Assembly (NCBI RefSeq): GCF_000949385.2 | Contig: NZ_JYKO02000001.1 | Location: 186,001 to 250,000, forward strand | Length of the DNA: 64,000 nt | Reading direction: 5' to 3' | DNA from: Pseudomonas sp. LFM046 | GTDB lineage: Bacteria > Pseudomonadota > Gammaproteobacteria > Pseudomonadales > Pseudomonadaceae | Part shown: one piece after another, positions 18,062 to 27,346 of the stretch | Layout: the number at the start of each line of letters is the position of its first letter | How positions within the stretch are numbered: the stretch's first letter is position 1 | Notes under the pieces: model-generated | Database searches by the model: none | What the model was told of the DNA's origin: nothing | The model's input: the letters and a program-made list of their open reading frames with translations, nothing else | Position numbers and translations under genes: made by a program

Positions 18062-18781
18062 TCAGAAATCTCCCCAGAGCTGCTGCGCCACGCTGAGCGC
18101 CACCACGGGCGCAGTCTCGGTACGCAACACGCGCGGGCCCAGGCGGGCCGCGTGGAAGCCTGCGCTCCTGGCGCTCTCCACTTCAACGTCAGACAGCCCA
18201 CCCTCCGGCCCGATCAGGAAGGCCAGGGTGCCGGGCTTGGCGTGGCTGGCCAAGGGCTCGGCCACCGGGTGCAGCACCAGCCTCAGATCCGCCTGCACGT
18301 CGCGCTGCCAGTCCGCCAGGGTTACCGGGGAGTGGATCACCGGCAGCACCGAGCGGCCGCACTGCTCGCAGGCGCTGATGGCTACCTGGCGCCAGTGAGC
18401 CAGGCGCTTGTCGGCGCGCTCGTCCTTCAGGCGCACTTCGCAGCGCTCGCTGACGATGGGGCTGATCTCCGCCACGCCCAATTCGGTGGCCTTCTGGATC
18501 GCCCAGTCCATACGTTCGCCGCGGGACAGCCCCTGGCCCAGGTGCACCCGCAGGGGCGACTCGGCCATGCCGGCGAAGGACTCCCGCAACTCGACCCGCA
18601 CCGCCTTCTTGCCCACGTCCACCAACTCGCCGAGGAATTCCTGACCGGAACCGTCGAACAGCTGCACGGCGTCGCCGGTCGCAAGGCGCAGCACGCGGCC
18701 GATGTAATGGGCCTGGGCTTCGGGCAGCTCGTGCTGGCCGAGGGAGAGCGGAGCGTCGATGAAGAAGCGGGAGAGGCGCAT
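18062..18781 (-). CDS. rsmE: RsmE, 16S rRNA (uracil1498-N3)-methyltransferase
   Basis: A 239-residue SPOUT-class methyltransferase that modifies U1498 of 16S rRNA. The N-terminal PUA-like part starts MRLSRFFIDAPL; the C-terminal knot carries FLIGPEGGLSDVEVE and LGPRVLRTETAPVVAL, which form the SAM pocket. Length and order match the family. It lies 66 bases downstream of bioA on the same strand and may share its transcript. No strong Shine-Dalgarno sequence precedes the ATG, but the N-terminus fits relatives exactly. Confidence 0.96.
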   Translation of the reverse strand: MRLSRFFIDAPLSLGQHELPEAQAHYIGRVLRLATGDAVQLFDGSGQEFLGELVDVGKKAVRVELRESFAGMAESPLRVHLGQGLSRGERMDWAIQKATELGVAEISPIVSERCEVRLKDERADKRLAHWRQVAISACEQCGRSVLPVIHSPVTLADWQRDVQADLRLVLHPVAEPLASHAKPGTLAFLIGPEGGLSDVEVESARSAGFHAARLGPRVLRTETAPVVALSVAQQLWGDF

Positions 18782-18847
18782 GGGCAGTCGGGCAAAGGAG
18801 AGGACAGGCGCGCAGTTTAAGGCCTGGCGCGCCGTCCGTGTTACCCG

Positions 18848-20254
18848 TCAGCCCGGATCGCGATGGTTCGGATGCAGGTCCGCCGCCACCTGAACACTGA
18901 CCGACTCGCGCGTGGCGATATCGATACCTCCGCTGGCGACCTCGGCGAGGAAGTCGATCTGCTCCTCGGTGATCACGTAGGGCGGCAGGAAGTACACCAC
19001 GTTGCCCAGCGGGCGCAGCAGGGCGCCGCGTTCCAGGGCGTGCTGGAAGACCTTCAGGCCACGGCGTTCCTGCCAGGGGTAGGGTGTCTTGCTGGCCTTG
19101 TCCTGGACCATCTCGATGGCCAGCACCATGCCGGTCTGGCGTACTTCGGCGACGTTCGGGTGGTCCGCCAGGTGCGCGGTGGCGGTGGCCATGCGCGTGG
19201 CCAGCGTGCGGTTGGCCTCGATCACCCGGTCTTCTTCGAAGATGTCCAGGGTGGCCAGGGCGGCGGCGCAGGCGAGCGGATTGCCCGTGTAGGTATGGGA
19301 GTGGAGGAAGGCGCGCAGGGTCTGGTAGTCGTCGTAGAACCCCTGGTAGACGGCTTCCGAGGTGAGCACCGCCGCCATCGGCAGGTAACCGCCGGTGAGC
19401 GCCTTGGACAGCACCAGGAAGTCCGGGGCGATGCCGGCCTGCTCACAGGCGAACATGGTGCCGGTGCGGCCGAAGCCGACAGCGATTTCGTCGTGGATCA
19501 GGTGCACGCCGTAGCGGTCGCAGGCTTCGCGCAGCAGCTTGAGGTAGACCGGGTGGTACATGCGCATGCCGCCGGCGCCCTGGATCAGGGGCTCCACGAT
19601 CACCGCCGCCACCTCGTCGTGGTGTTCGGCCAGGGTGCGCTCCATGTGGGCGAACATGGCGCGGGAGTGTTCTTCCCAGCCCATGCCTTCGGGGCGCAGG
19701 TAGCAATCGGGGCTCGGCACCTTGAGGGTGTCCAGCAGCAACGACTTGTAGGTTTCGGTGAACAGCGCCACGTCGCCAACGGACATGGCCGCCACGGTTT
19801 CGCCGTGGTAGCTGTTGGTCAAGGTGACGAAGCGCTTCTTGCGCTCCAGGCCCTGGTTGCGCCAGAAGTGGTAGCTCATTTTCAGCGCCACTTCGATGCC
19901 GGAGGAGCCGTTGTCGGCGTAGAAGACCCGGTCCAGCCCATTCGGGGTGATCTTCACCAGGCGCTCGGACAGTTCCACCACCGGCTGGTGACTGAAGCCG
20001 GCGAGGATCACATGCTCCAGTTGGTCCACCTGGTCCTTGATGCGCTGGTTGATGCGCGGATTGGCGTGGCCGAAGACGTTGACCCACCAGGAACTGACGG
20101 CGTCCAGATAGCGCTTGCCTTCGAAATCCTCCAGCCAGACCCCTTCGCCGCGGCGGATGGGCACGACCGGGAGGCGTTCGTGATCTTTCATCTGGGTGCA
20201 GGGGTGCCAGAGCACGGCGAGGTCGCGCTGCATCCACTCGGCATTGAGGCCCAT
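18848..20254 (-). CDS. bioA: BioA, adenosylmethionine-8-amino-7-oxononanoate aminotransferase
   Basis: A 468-residue class III PLP aminotransferase of biotin synthesis: it transfers an amino group from SAM to 7-keto-8-aminopelargonate. WHPCTQM near residues 16-22 is characteristic of BioA, NGSSGIEVALKMS binds the PLP phosphate, HDEIAVGFGRTG holds the cofactor Asp, and the Schiff-base Lys is K284 in LSKALTGGY. The ATG at 20254 is preceded by AGGAGAACGA; upstream in-frame starts would intrude into the divergent promoter region. No other bio gene is adjacent, as in P. aeruginosa, where bioA lies apart from bioBFHCD. Confidence 0.96.
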   Translation of the reverse strand: MGLNAEWMQRDLAVLWHPCTQMKDHERLPVVPIRRGEGVWLEDFEGKRYLDAVSSWWVNVFGHANPRINQRIKDQVDQLEHVILAGFSHQPVVELSERLVKITPNGLDRVFYADNGSSGIEVALKMSYHFWRNQGLERKKRFVTLTNSYHGETVAAMSVGDVALFTETYKSLLLDTLKVPSPDCYLRPEGMGWEEHSRAMFAHMERTLAEHHDEVAAVIVEPLIQGAGGMRMYHPVYLKLLREACDRYGVHLIHDEIAVGFGRTGTMFACEQAGIAPDFLVLSKALTGGYLPMAAVLTSEAVYQGFYDDYQTLRAFLHSHTYTGNPLACAAALATLDIFEEDRVIEANRTLATRMATATAHLADHPNVAEVRQTGMVLAIEMVQDKASKTPYPWQERRGLKVFQHALERGALLRPLGNVVYFLPPYVITEEQIDFLAEVASGGIDIATRESVSVQVAADLHPNHRDPG

Positions 20255-20418
20255 GGTTCGTTCTCCTGTAGCGATCGGCGGAAGCCTATGCAAAGCCTCC
20301 GTCCCGGACAAGCAGGACGCCGTCTTGCGCCTGGAAGGCACGTCTGGCCCGGCTGTCGGGGCTGGCGTATCCTGCGCGCCAATTTCGAACGACGCTGCTT
20401 CACCGGGGGAAATCTTTC

Positions 20419-21894
20419 ATGCCTGCAGCCTGGCGCGCCTTGGCGCTGATCATCGTGGGGGGGCTCAGTGCGACGGCGCTGGCCAAGGACAAGCAGCCGA
20501 CGGCCATTGTCATCGGTGGCGGGATGGCCGGCCTGACTTCGGCCTATGAACTGCAGCAGAAGGGCTGGCAGGTCACTGTGCTGGAAGCCAAGCCCAGCGT
20601 CGGCGGCCGCTCGGGCCTCGCCGCCAGCGAGTGGGTCGGCAGCGCCAAGCTGCAGCCCAGCCTCTACCACTACCTGGACCAGTTCAAACTGAAGGTGGTA
20701 CCCGCACCGGACTACGTGCGCAACCCGGGGTACCTGGTGGGTGGCCGCTATTTCTCCGAGGCCGACCTGCTCAAGGAGGCCCCCAGCACGGTGGAAGGCC
20801 TGAAGCGCTTCGACAAGAGCCTGGACGACCTGGCCGCATCCATCGACGACCCGCTCAAACCCCTGGCCAACAACACCCTGCAGACCCTGGACTCCATCAG
20901 CGTCGCCCGCTGGCTGGACAAGCTGAGCCTGTCGCCCACCGCCAAGGCGCTGGTGGAACAGCGTATCCGCGCGCGCTATGACGAACCCTCGCGCCTGTCG
21001 CTGCTGTATCTCGCCCAGCAGGCCCGCGTCTACCGCGGCCTGCCGGATACCGAGATGCGTGCCGCGCGCCTGCCCGGCGGCAGTCAGGGTCTGGCCCAGG
21101 CCATGGCCAAGCAGGTGAAGACTATCAAGACCAACGCCCGTGTCTCCGCCATCGTGCAGGAGAAGGACGGCGTCACCGTCAAGGTGGGCGGCACCGGCTA
21201 CAGCGCCGATTATGTGGTCCTCGCGGTACCGCTGCCGGCCCTCGGCAAGATCAGCCTGACCCCGTCTCTCACGGCCCTGCAACTGCGTGCCCTGAAGGAC
21301 ATCAACTACGGCTGGCGCGACCAGATGCTGCTCAAGTTCAAGAAACCGGTCTGGGGCAAGAGCCGGCTTTCCGGCGAGGTCTACAGCGACCAGGGCCTGG
21401 GCATGCTCTGGGTCGAGCCGGCGCTGAAGGGCGGCGCCAACCTGCTGATCAACATTTCCGGTGACAACGCGCGCCTGCTGCAGGCCTTCGGCGACCGGCA
21501 GATGGTGGACCAGGTGCTGATCCGTTTCGACAAGCTTTATCCGGGTGCCCGCGAACAGTTCCAGGGCTTCGAGCTGCGTCGCTATGGCAAGGACACCCTG
21601 GCTGGCGGCGCTTACCTGGCCTATGGCCCGGGCGAAATCAGCCTCTACTGGCGCATGTGGGAACAGCCCCTGGGCCGTGTGGTATTCGCCGGCGAGCACA
21701 CCGACGCACTCTATCCGGGCACCCTGGAAGGCGCCCTGCGCAGCGGCCAGCGCGCCGCGAACCAGCTCATCGACCTCAAGGCCGGCAAGGCCGTGGGGCC
21801 GGTCGAAACCGTGGCCGAGGCCAAACCGGAAGCCGCACCCAAGGCGTCCACCAAGGACGAGAAGAAGGGCTTCTTCTCCCGCCTGTTCAACTGA
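20419..21894 (+). CDS. FAD-dependent amine oxidase (flavin monoamine oxidase family), exported
   Basis: A 491-residue flavoprotein. Residues 1-22 look like a signal peptide (LALIIVGGLSATALA). The FAD dinucleotide fold AIVIGGGMAGLTSAYEL is at about 29-45, VGGRSG follows, and the C-terminal FAD contact is VVFAGEHTDALYPGTLEGA, the usual signature of monoamine oxidases. The substrate is unknown; the family covers polyamine, tyramine and tryptophan-type oxidases. The last about 35 residues are Lys/Ala/Glu-rich and end in KKGFFSRLFN, probably a flexible tail. It is divergent from bioA; the 164 bases between the two starts hold both promoters. Same neighbourhood as P. aeruginosa PA0421. Confidence 0.88.
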   Translation: MPAAWRALALIIVGGLSATALAKDKQPTAIVIGGGMAGLTSAYELQQKGWQVTVLEAKPSVGGRSGLAASEWVGSAKLQPSLYHYLDQFKLKVVPAPDYVRNPGYLVGGRYFSEADLLKEAPSTVEGLKRFDKSLDDLAASIDDPLKPLANNTLQTLDSISVARWLDKLSLSPTAKALVEQRIRARYDEPSRLSLLYLAQQARVYRGLPDTEMRAARLPGGSQGLAQAMAKQVKTIKTNARVSAIVQEKDGVTVKVGGTGYSADYVVLAVPLPALGKISLTPSLTALQLRALKDINYGWRDQMLLKFKKPVWGKSRLSGEVYSDQGLGMLWVEPALKGGANLLINISGDNARLLQAFGDRQMVDQVLIRFDKLYPGAREQFQGFELRRYGKDTLAGGAYLAYGPGEISLYWRMWEQPLGRVVFAGEHTDALYPGTLEGALRSGQRAANQLIDLKAGKAVGPVETVAEAKPEAAPKASTKDEKKGFFSRLFN

Positions 21895-22129
21895 TGCCCA
21901 ACCTCCGGCGGCGGGCCTCTCCGCCGCCGGTCCCCTCCTTTGCGCCGTTCGGCTGCCCCCACTGAACTATCAGGGCTTTCCTTCGCCAAATCCCGGCAAT
22001 GTCGTATTGGCATAAAGATCATATTTCTCGATATTTCAAAGCGAAATTTTCCGCTTTAATTCGATAGATTTGGCGCTAACCTTTATCCGCCCTGTATACA
22101 AAGCCTGCGTTTTCTCAAGGATGTTTTTC

Positions 22130-22684
22130 ATGCAATGGCGTAACTCCCCGTCCCGTTTCGGCCTGGTCAGCGTTTTCCTGCATTGGGGGGTAGCCGTAGT
22201 CTTCTGCGGACTGTTCGCCCTGGGCCTGTGGATGGTCGGTCTGGATTACTACAGCAGCTGGTACAAGACGGCCCCGGATATCCACAAGGGTGTCGGCATC
22301 CTGCTGTTCCTGGTCATGCTGGTTCGCCTCGCCTGGCGCTTCATCAGCCCGCCGCCGCCCGCGCTGCCCAACCACGGTTCGATGACTCGCCTGGGTTCCA
22401 AGCTGGGCCACCTGGTGCTCTACGTCGGCCTGTTCGCCCTGATGATTTCCGGTTACCTGATCTCCACGGCCGAAGGTCGCGGGATCTCCGTGTTCGGCCT
22501 GTTCGAAGTGCCCGCCACCCTGACCTCCATTCCCGATCAGGAGGATGTGGCGGGCGCCATCCACGAATACCTCGCCTGGGGCCTGCTGATCTTCGCCGGC
22601 ATCCACGCCCTGGCTGCCCTCAAACACCACTTCATCGATCGCGACGCGACCCTGACCCGCATGCTCGGTCGCGCCGCCAAATAA
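22130..22684 (+). CDS. Cytochrome b561 family membrane protein
   Basis: A 184-residue inner-membrane di-haem cytochrome b of the CybB type. Four hydrophobic segments are visible (about 10-30, 47-67, 84-108, 145-165). Candidate haem ligands are His in [29 protein letters not shown] and [13 protein letters not shown]. It probably passes quinol electrons to a periplasmic partner. The ATG at 22130 is nine bases after AAGG; ATG at 22121 is too close to it. yceI starts 31 bases after the stop, and cybB-yceI pairs are common, so the two are likely one operon. The 235 bases upstream are AT-rich, with an AAAGCG...CGCTTT inverted repeat at 22038-22057 that may be regulatory. Confidence 0.92.
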   Translation: MQWRNSPSRFGLVSVFLHWGVAVVFCGLFALGLWMVGLDYYSSWYKTAPDIHKGVGILLFLVMLVRLAWRFISPPPPALPNHGSMTRLGSKLGHLVLYVGLFALMISGYLISTAEGRGISVFGLFEVPATLTSIPDQEDVAGAIHEYLAWGLLIFAGIHALAALKHHFIDRDATLTRMLGRAAK

Positions 22685-22715
22685 CGCTGCAACCTCTCAT
22701 CAAGGAGTTTCACCA

Positions 22716-23291
22716 ATGCTGAAGAAAACCTTCGCTGCGCTGACCCTCGGCACCGCGCTGTTTGCCGGCCAGGCAATGGCCGCTGACTACGTGATCGACA
22801 AGGCAGGCCAGCATGCCTTCGTCAACTTCGAGATCGGTCACCTGGGCTACAGCTACATCTATGGCACCTTCAAGGACTTCGACGGTTCCTTCAGCTTTGA
22901 CGACAAGAACCCCGAGGCCAGCAAGATCAAGGTGAACCTGAATACCGCCAGCGTTGATACCAACCACGCTGAGCGTGACAAGCACATCAAGAGCGCCGAC
23001 TTCCTGAACGTCAGCAAGAACCCGACCGCTACCTTCGAGTCCACCTCGGTCAAGTCCACCGGCCAGGGTACTGCCGACGTGACCGGCAACCTGACCCTGA
23101 ACGGCGTGACCAAGCCGGTGGTGATCAAGGCCAAGTTCGTGGGTGAAGGCAACGACCCCTGGGGCGGCTACCGTGCCGGCTTCACCGGCACCACCACCAT
23201 CAAGCTGAAGGACTTCGACATCCAGAAGGACCTCGGCCCGGCTTCCCAGGAAGCTCAGCTGATCATCTCCTTCGAGGGCGTGCGTTCCTGA
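22716..23291 (+). CDS. YceI family periplasmic protein, copy 1
   Basis: A 191-residue protein with a clear signal peptide (cleavage expected after QAMA, residues 19-22) and one YceI lipocalin-like beta-barrel, which binds isoprenoid-type lipids in characterised members. Typical segments are [37 protein letters not shown] and [14 protein letters not shown]. The P. aeruginosa homologue at this locus is the protein called PasP, described as a small secreted protease; the sequence alone shows only the YceI fold. Preceded by AAGGAG and coupled to the cytochrome b561 gene. A second, very similar copy lies at 23649. Confidence 0.94.
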   Translation: MLKKTFAALTLGTALFAGQAMAADYVIDKAGQHAFVNFEIGHLGYSYIYGTFKDFDGSFSFDDKNPEASKIKVNLNTASVDTNHAERDKHIKSADFLNVSKNPTATFESTSVKSTGQGTADVTGNLTLNGVTKPVVIKAKFVGEGNDPWGGYRAGFTGTTTIKLKDFDIQKDLGPASQEAQLIISFEGVRS

Positions 23292-23309
23292 TCGCGCTTT
23301 CCTGCTCCA

Positions 23310-23340
23310 GCAAAACGCCGGCGTTCAGCCGGCGTTTTGC
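23310..23340 (+). terminator. Intrinsic terminator after yceI copy 1
   Basis: Arms GCAAAACGCCGGC and GCCGGCGTTTTGC are perfectly complementary around GTTCA, with the arm's own TTTT tail. The A-rich 5' arm makes it usable from both directions. The same CGCCGGC stem family appears after yceI copy 2. Confidence 0.9.
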
Positions 23341-23342
23341 TG

Positions 23343-23433
23343 TCCGGCCCAGGCGTTCGATGGCGTTCAGCAGCTTGTCTTCATCCGGGCCGCCAGGGAG
23401 ATGCCTTCGCTGCAGCGACCGATCCGGCCAGGC
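23343..23433 (-). pseudogene. Remnant of a duplicated rhlE helicase gene
   Basis: About 85 bases align closely with rhlE at 25186-25270, on the same strand and in the same position relative to a yceI gene. A shared stretch is TCGATGG(C)(G/C)TTCAGCAGCTT. Read on the minus strand it gives [14 protein letters not shown], against [14 protein letters not shown] in RhlE. A one-base deletion breaks the frame near 23390, and the rest of the gene is absent. I infer that a yceI-rhlE unit was duplicated and the left helicase copy was then almost wholly deleted. The remaining bases up to 23648 hold no other gene I recognise. Confidence 0.75.
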
Positions 23434-23648
23434 GCCGCTTCGGGGTTGCGACGTCATGCCTGGCCAGCCCTGGAATATCCAGGCATCGACAGTGTCAAAG
23501 TCAAAAGCACCGCCGGGCGGAGCCCCTGGGCGTTCAGTTCACGATGACCGTGGCGGCAGCCTGTTTCCTCTGCAAATCTGAACGAATCACCTGGACGATC
23601 AGCCAGGTTTGCACAGAAATTCCAACTCATCGACAAGGGGATCGATCA

Positions 23649-24221
23649 ATGCTGAAGCAAACCTTCTCTGCGCTGATCCTCGGCGCTGCGCTGTTCGCCG
23701 GCCCGGCCGTGGCGGCCGATTACGTGATCGACAGGGAAGGCCAGCACGCGTTCGTCAACTTCAAGATCGGCCACCTGGGTTACAGCTACATCTACGGCAC
23801 GTTCAAGGACTTCGACGGTTCCTTCAGCTTTGACGACAAGAAGCCCGAGGCGAGCAAGGTCAAGGTAACGCTGAAGACCGCCAGTGTCGACACCAACCAT
23901 GCCGAGCGCGACAAGCACATCAAGGGCGTACTCCTCAACGTCAGCAAGTATCCCACCGCCACCTTCGAATCCACCTCGGTCAAGTCCACCGGCCAGGGCA
24001 CCGCCGACGTGACCGGCAACCTGACCCTGAACGGTGTGACCAAGCCGGTGGTCATCCAGGCCAAGTTCGTGGGTGAAGGCGATGATCCCTGGGGCGGCTA
24101 CCGCGCCGGCTTCGAAGGCACCGCGACCCTCAAGTTGAAGGACTTCAATATCCAGAAGGATCTCGGCCCGGCTTCCCAGGAAGTCCAGCTGATCATCTCC
24201 TTCGAGGGGGTACGTTCCTGA
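23649..24221 (+). CDS. YceI family periplasmic protein, copy 2
   Basis: A 190-residue paralogue of the upstream gene, nearly identical along its length, with its own signal peptide ending GPAVA and an AAGGGG ribosome-binding site eight bases before ATG. The start at 23649 is fixed by alignment with copy 1; the frame is open further upstream but encodes nothing similar. One conserved piece differs: copy 1 has [12 protein letters not shown], copy 2 has [11 protein letters not shown], one residue shorter and without the Asp. Either this copy has a changed ligand pocket edge or it is beginning to decay. It has its own upstream region of about 210 bases and therefore may be regulated differently. 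Confidence 0.92.
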   Translation: MLKQTFSALILGAALFAGPAVAADYVIDREGQHAFVNFKIGHLGYSYIYGTFKDFDGSFSFDDKKPEASKVKVTLKTASVDTNHAERDKHIKGVLLNVSKYPTATFESTSVKSTGQGTADVTGNLTLNGVTKPVVIQAKFVGEGDDPWGGYRAGFEGTATLKLKDFNIQKDLGPASQEVQLIISFEGVRS

Positions 24222-24303
24222 GCGCTTTCCGGTGCTCAGCAATCGGTCGATGGTGGGCTGAAGCCCACCCTGCGGCGGCAGCGAGCGAATCTGGCCCGCC
24301 AAC

Positions 24304-24332
24304 GAAAACGCCGGCACGAGGCCGGCGTTTTC
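24304..24332. terminator. Bidirectional terminator between yceI copy 2 and rhlE
   Basis: Stem GAAAACGCCGGC with GCCGGCGTTTTC around a short ACGAG loop. It is A-rich before and T-rich after, so it can end the rightward yceI and the leftward rhlE transcripts; the rhlE stop is only 15 bases away. Confidence 0.88.
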
Positions 24333-24346
24333 ATGAGCGGTGAAAC

Positions 24347-26290
24347 TCAGCGGTTGCGGGTCAGCAACGCCGGTTTCTCGCCGCGCGGGCGGTTGCTCTG
24401 CTGGAGTTCGTCCAGCTGCTCGGGCGTCGGGAAGCGATCGGCGCGAGACTCTTTCATGATGATCTTCGGAGCGGGCTTGTTGGCGCGCGGGTCCTGCACG
24501 GCCGGCTCATCGCGACCGCGGGACTGTTGATCGTCACGGCGCTGGCCGCCATTGCCACGGCCCTTGGCAGCCTTGCCCTGGCCTTGGCCCTGACGCTGCT
24601 TCTGGCCGCCCTGGCCACCCTGGCGCTGCTGGCCTTGGCCTTGACCTTTGCCCTGACCTTGGCCTTGACCGCGTCCCTGGCCACCACCGCTACGGCTTTG
24701 GCCTTGACCCTGCTGGCCTTGGCCCTGGCCGCCACGGCGCTGGTTGCGACCCTGGTTCTGGCCCTTGGGCGGGTAGGGGCTGACGTAGTCCGCACGGTTG
24801 CCGAAGTTGTCGACGTCGTCATCGAGGAACTCTTCGGGATCGCGATCAGGGGCGGGCTGCGCCACGCGAGGCTGTTTGGGTTGCTTGGGCTGTTGCTGGC
24901 GCTGGCCGCCGGCCTGCTGACCCTGACCCTGCTCCTGGCCTTGTCCCTTGCCCTTGCCACGGCGACGGTTGCGGCTCTTGCGCGGTTTGCCTTCGCCTTC
25001 GACGGCGCCTTCAGCACTTGCGTCCTTGCCTTCGGCGGAAGCCTGGGGCGCGGCGGCCTTCGCTTCGCGCTTGGGTTTGTCGGCGCGGGGCTGGCGCTCT
25101 GGCTTCGGCGGACGAGCCTCGGGGCGTTCCACTTCGATGGTGGCCGGGTCGAAGCCCTGCATGTCGCCGTCCGGAATCCTCTGCTTGGTCAGGCGCTCGA
25201 TGGCCTTCAGCAGCTTCTCTTCATCCGGCGCGACCAGGGAGATGGCCTCGCCGCTGCGGCCGGCACGGCCGGTACGGCCGATGCGGTGTACGTAGTCTTC
25301 CTCGACGTTAGGCAGCTCGAAGTTGACCACGTGGGGCAGCTGGTCGATGTCCAGGCCGCGGGCGGCAATGTCGGTGGCGACCAGGATGCGGACGTCGTTG
25401 GCCTTGAAGTCGGCCAGGGCCTTGGTGCGCGCGTTCTGGCTCTTGTTGCCGTGGATCGCGGCGGCGGCCAGGCCGTGCTTGGTGAGGTACTCGGCCAGGC
25501 GGTTGGCGCCATGCTTGGTGCGGGTGAAGACCAGCACCTGTTCCCAGGCGCCCACCGTGATCAGGTGCGCCAGCAGGGCGCGCTTGTGGCTGGCGGGGAG
25601 ACGGAACACGCGCTGCTCGATGCGCTCCACCGTGGTGTTCGGCGGGGTCACTTCGATGCGTTCGGGATCGTGCAGCAGCTTGTTGGCGAGGTCGACGATG
25701 TCTTTCGAGAAGGTCGCCGAGAACAGCAGGTTCTGGCGTTTGGGCGGGAGCTTGGCAAGGACCTTCTTCACATCGTGGATGAAGCCCATGTCGAGCATCC
25801 GGTCGGCTTCATCGAGCACCAGGATTTCCACATGGGAGAGGTCGACGCTGCCCTGGCCGGCCAGGTCGAGCAGGCGGCCGGGGCAGGCCACCAGCAGGTC
25901 TACGCCCTTGGACAGGGCCTGGACCTGGGGATTCATGCCGACGCCGCCGAAGATGCAGGTACTGACCAGTTTCAGGTCACGGGCGTAGAGCTTGAAGCTG
26001 TCGTGCACCTGGGCCGCGAGTTCACGCGTCGGGGTCAGGACCAGTACGCGTGCCTGGCGTGGGCCATGGCGCTGGGATTTGTCGTGGTGACCGTTAGGGA
26101 ACAGCAGTTCCAGGACGGGCAACGCGAAACCGGCGGTCTTGCCGGTACCAGTCTGGGCCGCAACCATCAGGTCGCGACCTTGCAACACGGCGGGAATGGC
26201 CCGCTGTTGCACGGGAGTGGGCTGGGCGTAGCCGGCAGCTTCGACTGCGCCGACCAATGCCTCGGAGAGACCGAGGGAAGCAAAGGACAT
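24347..26290 (-). CDS. rhlE: RhlE-type DEAD-box RNA helicase with long Gln/Gly/Arg-rich tail
   Basis: A 647-residue ATP-dependent RNA helicase. Motifs run in order: the Q-motif region [10 protein letters not shown], Walker [11 protein letters not shown] (K51), [36 protein letters not shown] and [10 protein letters not shown]. The helicase core ends near residue 390. The remaining about 250 residues are low complexity: first Lys/Ala/Pro-rich, then tracts of GQGQ, RRGG and QRQG. Such tails bind RNA and can promote phase separation. RhlE works in rRNA maturation, RNA decay or cold growth depending on species. A short degraded copy of its middle lies at 23343. Confidence 0.95.
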   Translation of the reverse strand: MSFASLGLSEALVGAVEAAGYAQPTPVQQRAIPAVLQGRDLMVAAQTGTGKTAGFALPVLELLFPNGHHDKSQRHGPRQARVLVLTPTRELAAQVHDSFKLYARDLKLVSTCIFGGVGMNPQVQALSKGVDLLVACPGRLLDLAGQGSVDLSHVEILVLDEADRMLDMGFIHDVKKVLAKLPPKRQNLLFSATFSKDIVDLANKLLHDPERIEVTPPNTTVERIEQRVFRLPASHKRALLAHLITVGAWEQVLVFTRTKHGANRLAEYLTKHGLAAAAIHGNKSQNARTKALADFKANDVRILVATDIAARGLDIDQLPHVVNFELPNVEEDYVHRIGRTGRAGRSGEAISLVAPDEEKLLKAIERLTKQRIPDGDMQGFDPATIEVERPEARPPKPERQPRADKPKREAKAAAPQASAEGKDASAEGAVEGEGKPRKSRNRRRGKGKGQGQEQGQGQQAGGQRQQQPKQPKQPRVAQPAPDRDPEEFLDDDVDNFGNRADYVSPYPPKGQNQGRNQRRGGQGQGQQGQGQSRSGGGQGRGQGQGQGKGQGQGQQRQGGQGGQKQRQGQGQGKAAKGRGNGGQRRDDQQSRGRDEPAVQDPRANKPAPKIIMKESRADRFPTPEQLDELQQSNRPRGEKPALLTRNR

Positions 26291-26473
26291 GGGAAATCCT
26301 GTGTAGTTCTAGGGAGCTGGCCCGATGGGGTAGTCGTGTCTGGCTCGAATCGCGGCGATGGCACGTGATCCCGACCGGTCCTGCTGGGCGAAGGGGTTGC
26401 CCAGCGTCCGGGCGTAAGCCTGACGAAGCGCCGAGTATAACAGTTCCTCGGCAATGTACAGCCCTTGCGGCGC

Positions 26474-27235
26474 TCAACGGTTGACGGTGCCGTCTCCTGC
26501 CGGCTCACGGTAGCGGGCTTGAAGCTGCACGAACGCCGGCTCCTGCTTGAAGCGCCGCAGTTCTTCGTCGAAGCGCTGGGCCATGCCCTCAAGGTCCGGA
26601 TGGCGGCGAAACGCCAGGTACAGGCGGTCGTGACCCACCACCCGAGAATGCTGGCCAACCTGGTCCTGCAGCCCCAGTTGGTGGATCAGGAACAGCCCCG
26701 CCCGGCGGTCGTTCACCACCAGGTCCACCCGGTCGCGCACCAGCTTGCCGAGGTTGGCTTCATGGGTGGGGGCGGACTCGCGGATGAACAGCGGGGAGGT
26801 ACGGAAGGCCTTGTTCGCGTACCAGTAGCCGGGGGAAATGCCGATCTTCAGTCCCTGCAGGTCAGCCAGGCTGTTGAAGGGGTAAGGCCGCTGTCTGGCG
26901 TAGAAGAGCACGAACTCCACGTCTGACATGGACTCCGAGGGGTAGATCATCTGCGTCTGGCGCTCCGCGGTCTGGAAGATATCCAGCACGGCGTCAGCCT
27001 GGCCGCTCTCCAGTTCCGCCAGGCAACGGCGCCAGGGCAGCAGGGTCCACTGGACGTCGACTCCCAGGCGCTTGAAAACTATGGCGCTGGTTTCATAGTC
27101 CAGGCCCCGGGGTTGGCCGTTCTCCTCATAGACGTAGGGTGCCCATGGCTCGCTGACGATGCGCAGGGGCTCGGCCCGCGCGGCGAGGCCGAGGCAGGTG
27201 AGCAGGGCGACAAGGAGGTAGCGAAGCGCTGGCAT
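26474..27235 (-). CDS. Orphan periplasmic solute-binding protein (SBP_bac_3 family)
   Basis: A 253-residue exported protein; the signal peptide is about residues 1-21 (LLVALLTCLGLAARA). The binding-protein family 3 fold shows in LRIVSEPWAPYVYEENGQPR, GLDYETSAIVFKRLGVDVQW, the hinge LESGQADAVLDIFQT and DLQGLKIGISPGYWY. Members bind amino acids or related small ligands. No permease or ATPase is adjacent, and the gene stands alone between metF and rhlE. Such orphan proteins often feed sensor kinases or chemoreceptors, but no partner is visible. The 183 bases between its stop and the rhlE start should contain the rhlE promoter. Confidence 0.87.
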   Translation of the reverse strand: MPALRYLLVALLTCLGLAARAEPLRIVSEPWAPYVYEENGQPRGLDYETSAIVFKRLGVDVQWTLLPWRRCLAELESGQADAVLDIFQTAERQTQMIYPSESMSDVEFVLFYARQRPYPFNSLADLQGLKIGISPGYWYANKAFRTSPLFIRESAPTHEANLGKLVRDRVDLVVNDRRAGLFLIHQLGLQDQVGQHSRVVGHDRLYLAFRRHPDLEGMAQRFDEELRRFKQEPAFVQLQARYREPAGDGTVNR

Positions 27236-27301
27236 GTGGCCAGATTACGTGGGCGCGGCGCCGCTGGATAGCCAGTCGAAGGCCGGGGCCAGCGCAAAAG
27301 A

Positions 27302-27329
27302 AAAAGGCCGGGGCAGTGCCCGGCCTTTT
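27302..27329 (-). terminator. Intrinsic terminator after metF
   Basis: Stem AAAAGGCCGGG with CCCGGCCTTTT around GCAGTG, located just past the metF stop. Read on the minus strand it is followed by a T-rich tract from the AAAAGAAAAA at 27297-27306. Confidence 0.9.
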
Positions 27330-27346
27330 CGCCTTCCAGCAGGCAC

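Noticed and set aside
23263-23457. Short minus-strand frame of 64 codons containing a helicase-like stretch
   Set aside because: Not a gene: it is the frameshifted remnant of a duplicated rhlE, so it is listed as a pseudogene fragment.
24527-26368. 613-codon plus-strand frame opposite rhlE that looks like a multi-helix membrane protein
   Set aside because: The Leu/Ala-rich start is the complement of the Gln/Gly repeat tail of RhlE; no family match and no ribosome-binding site.
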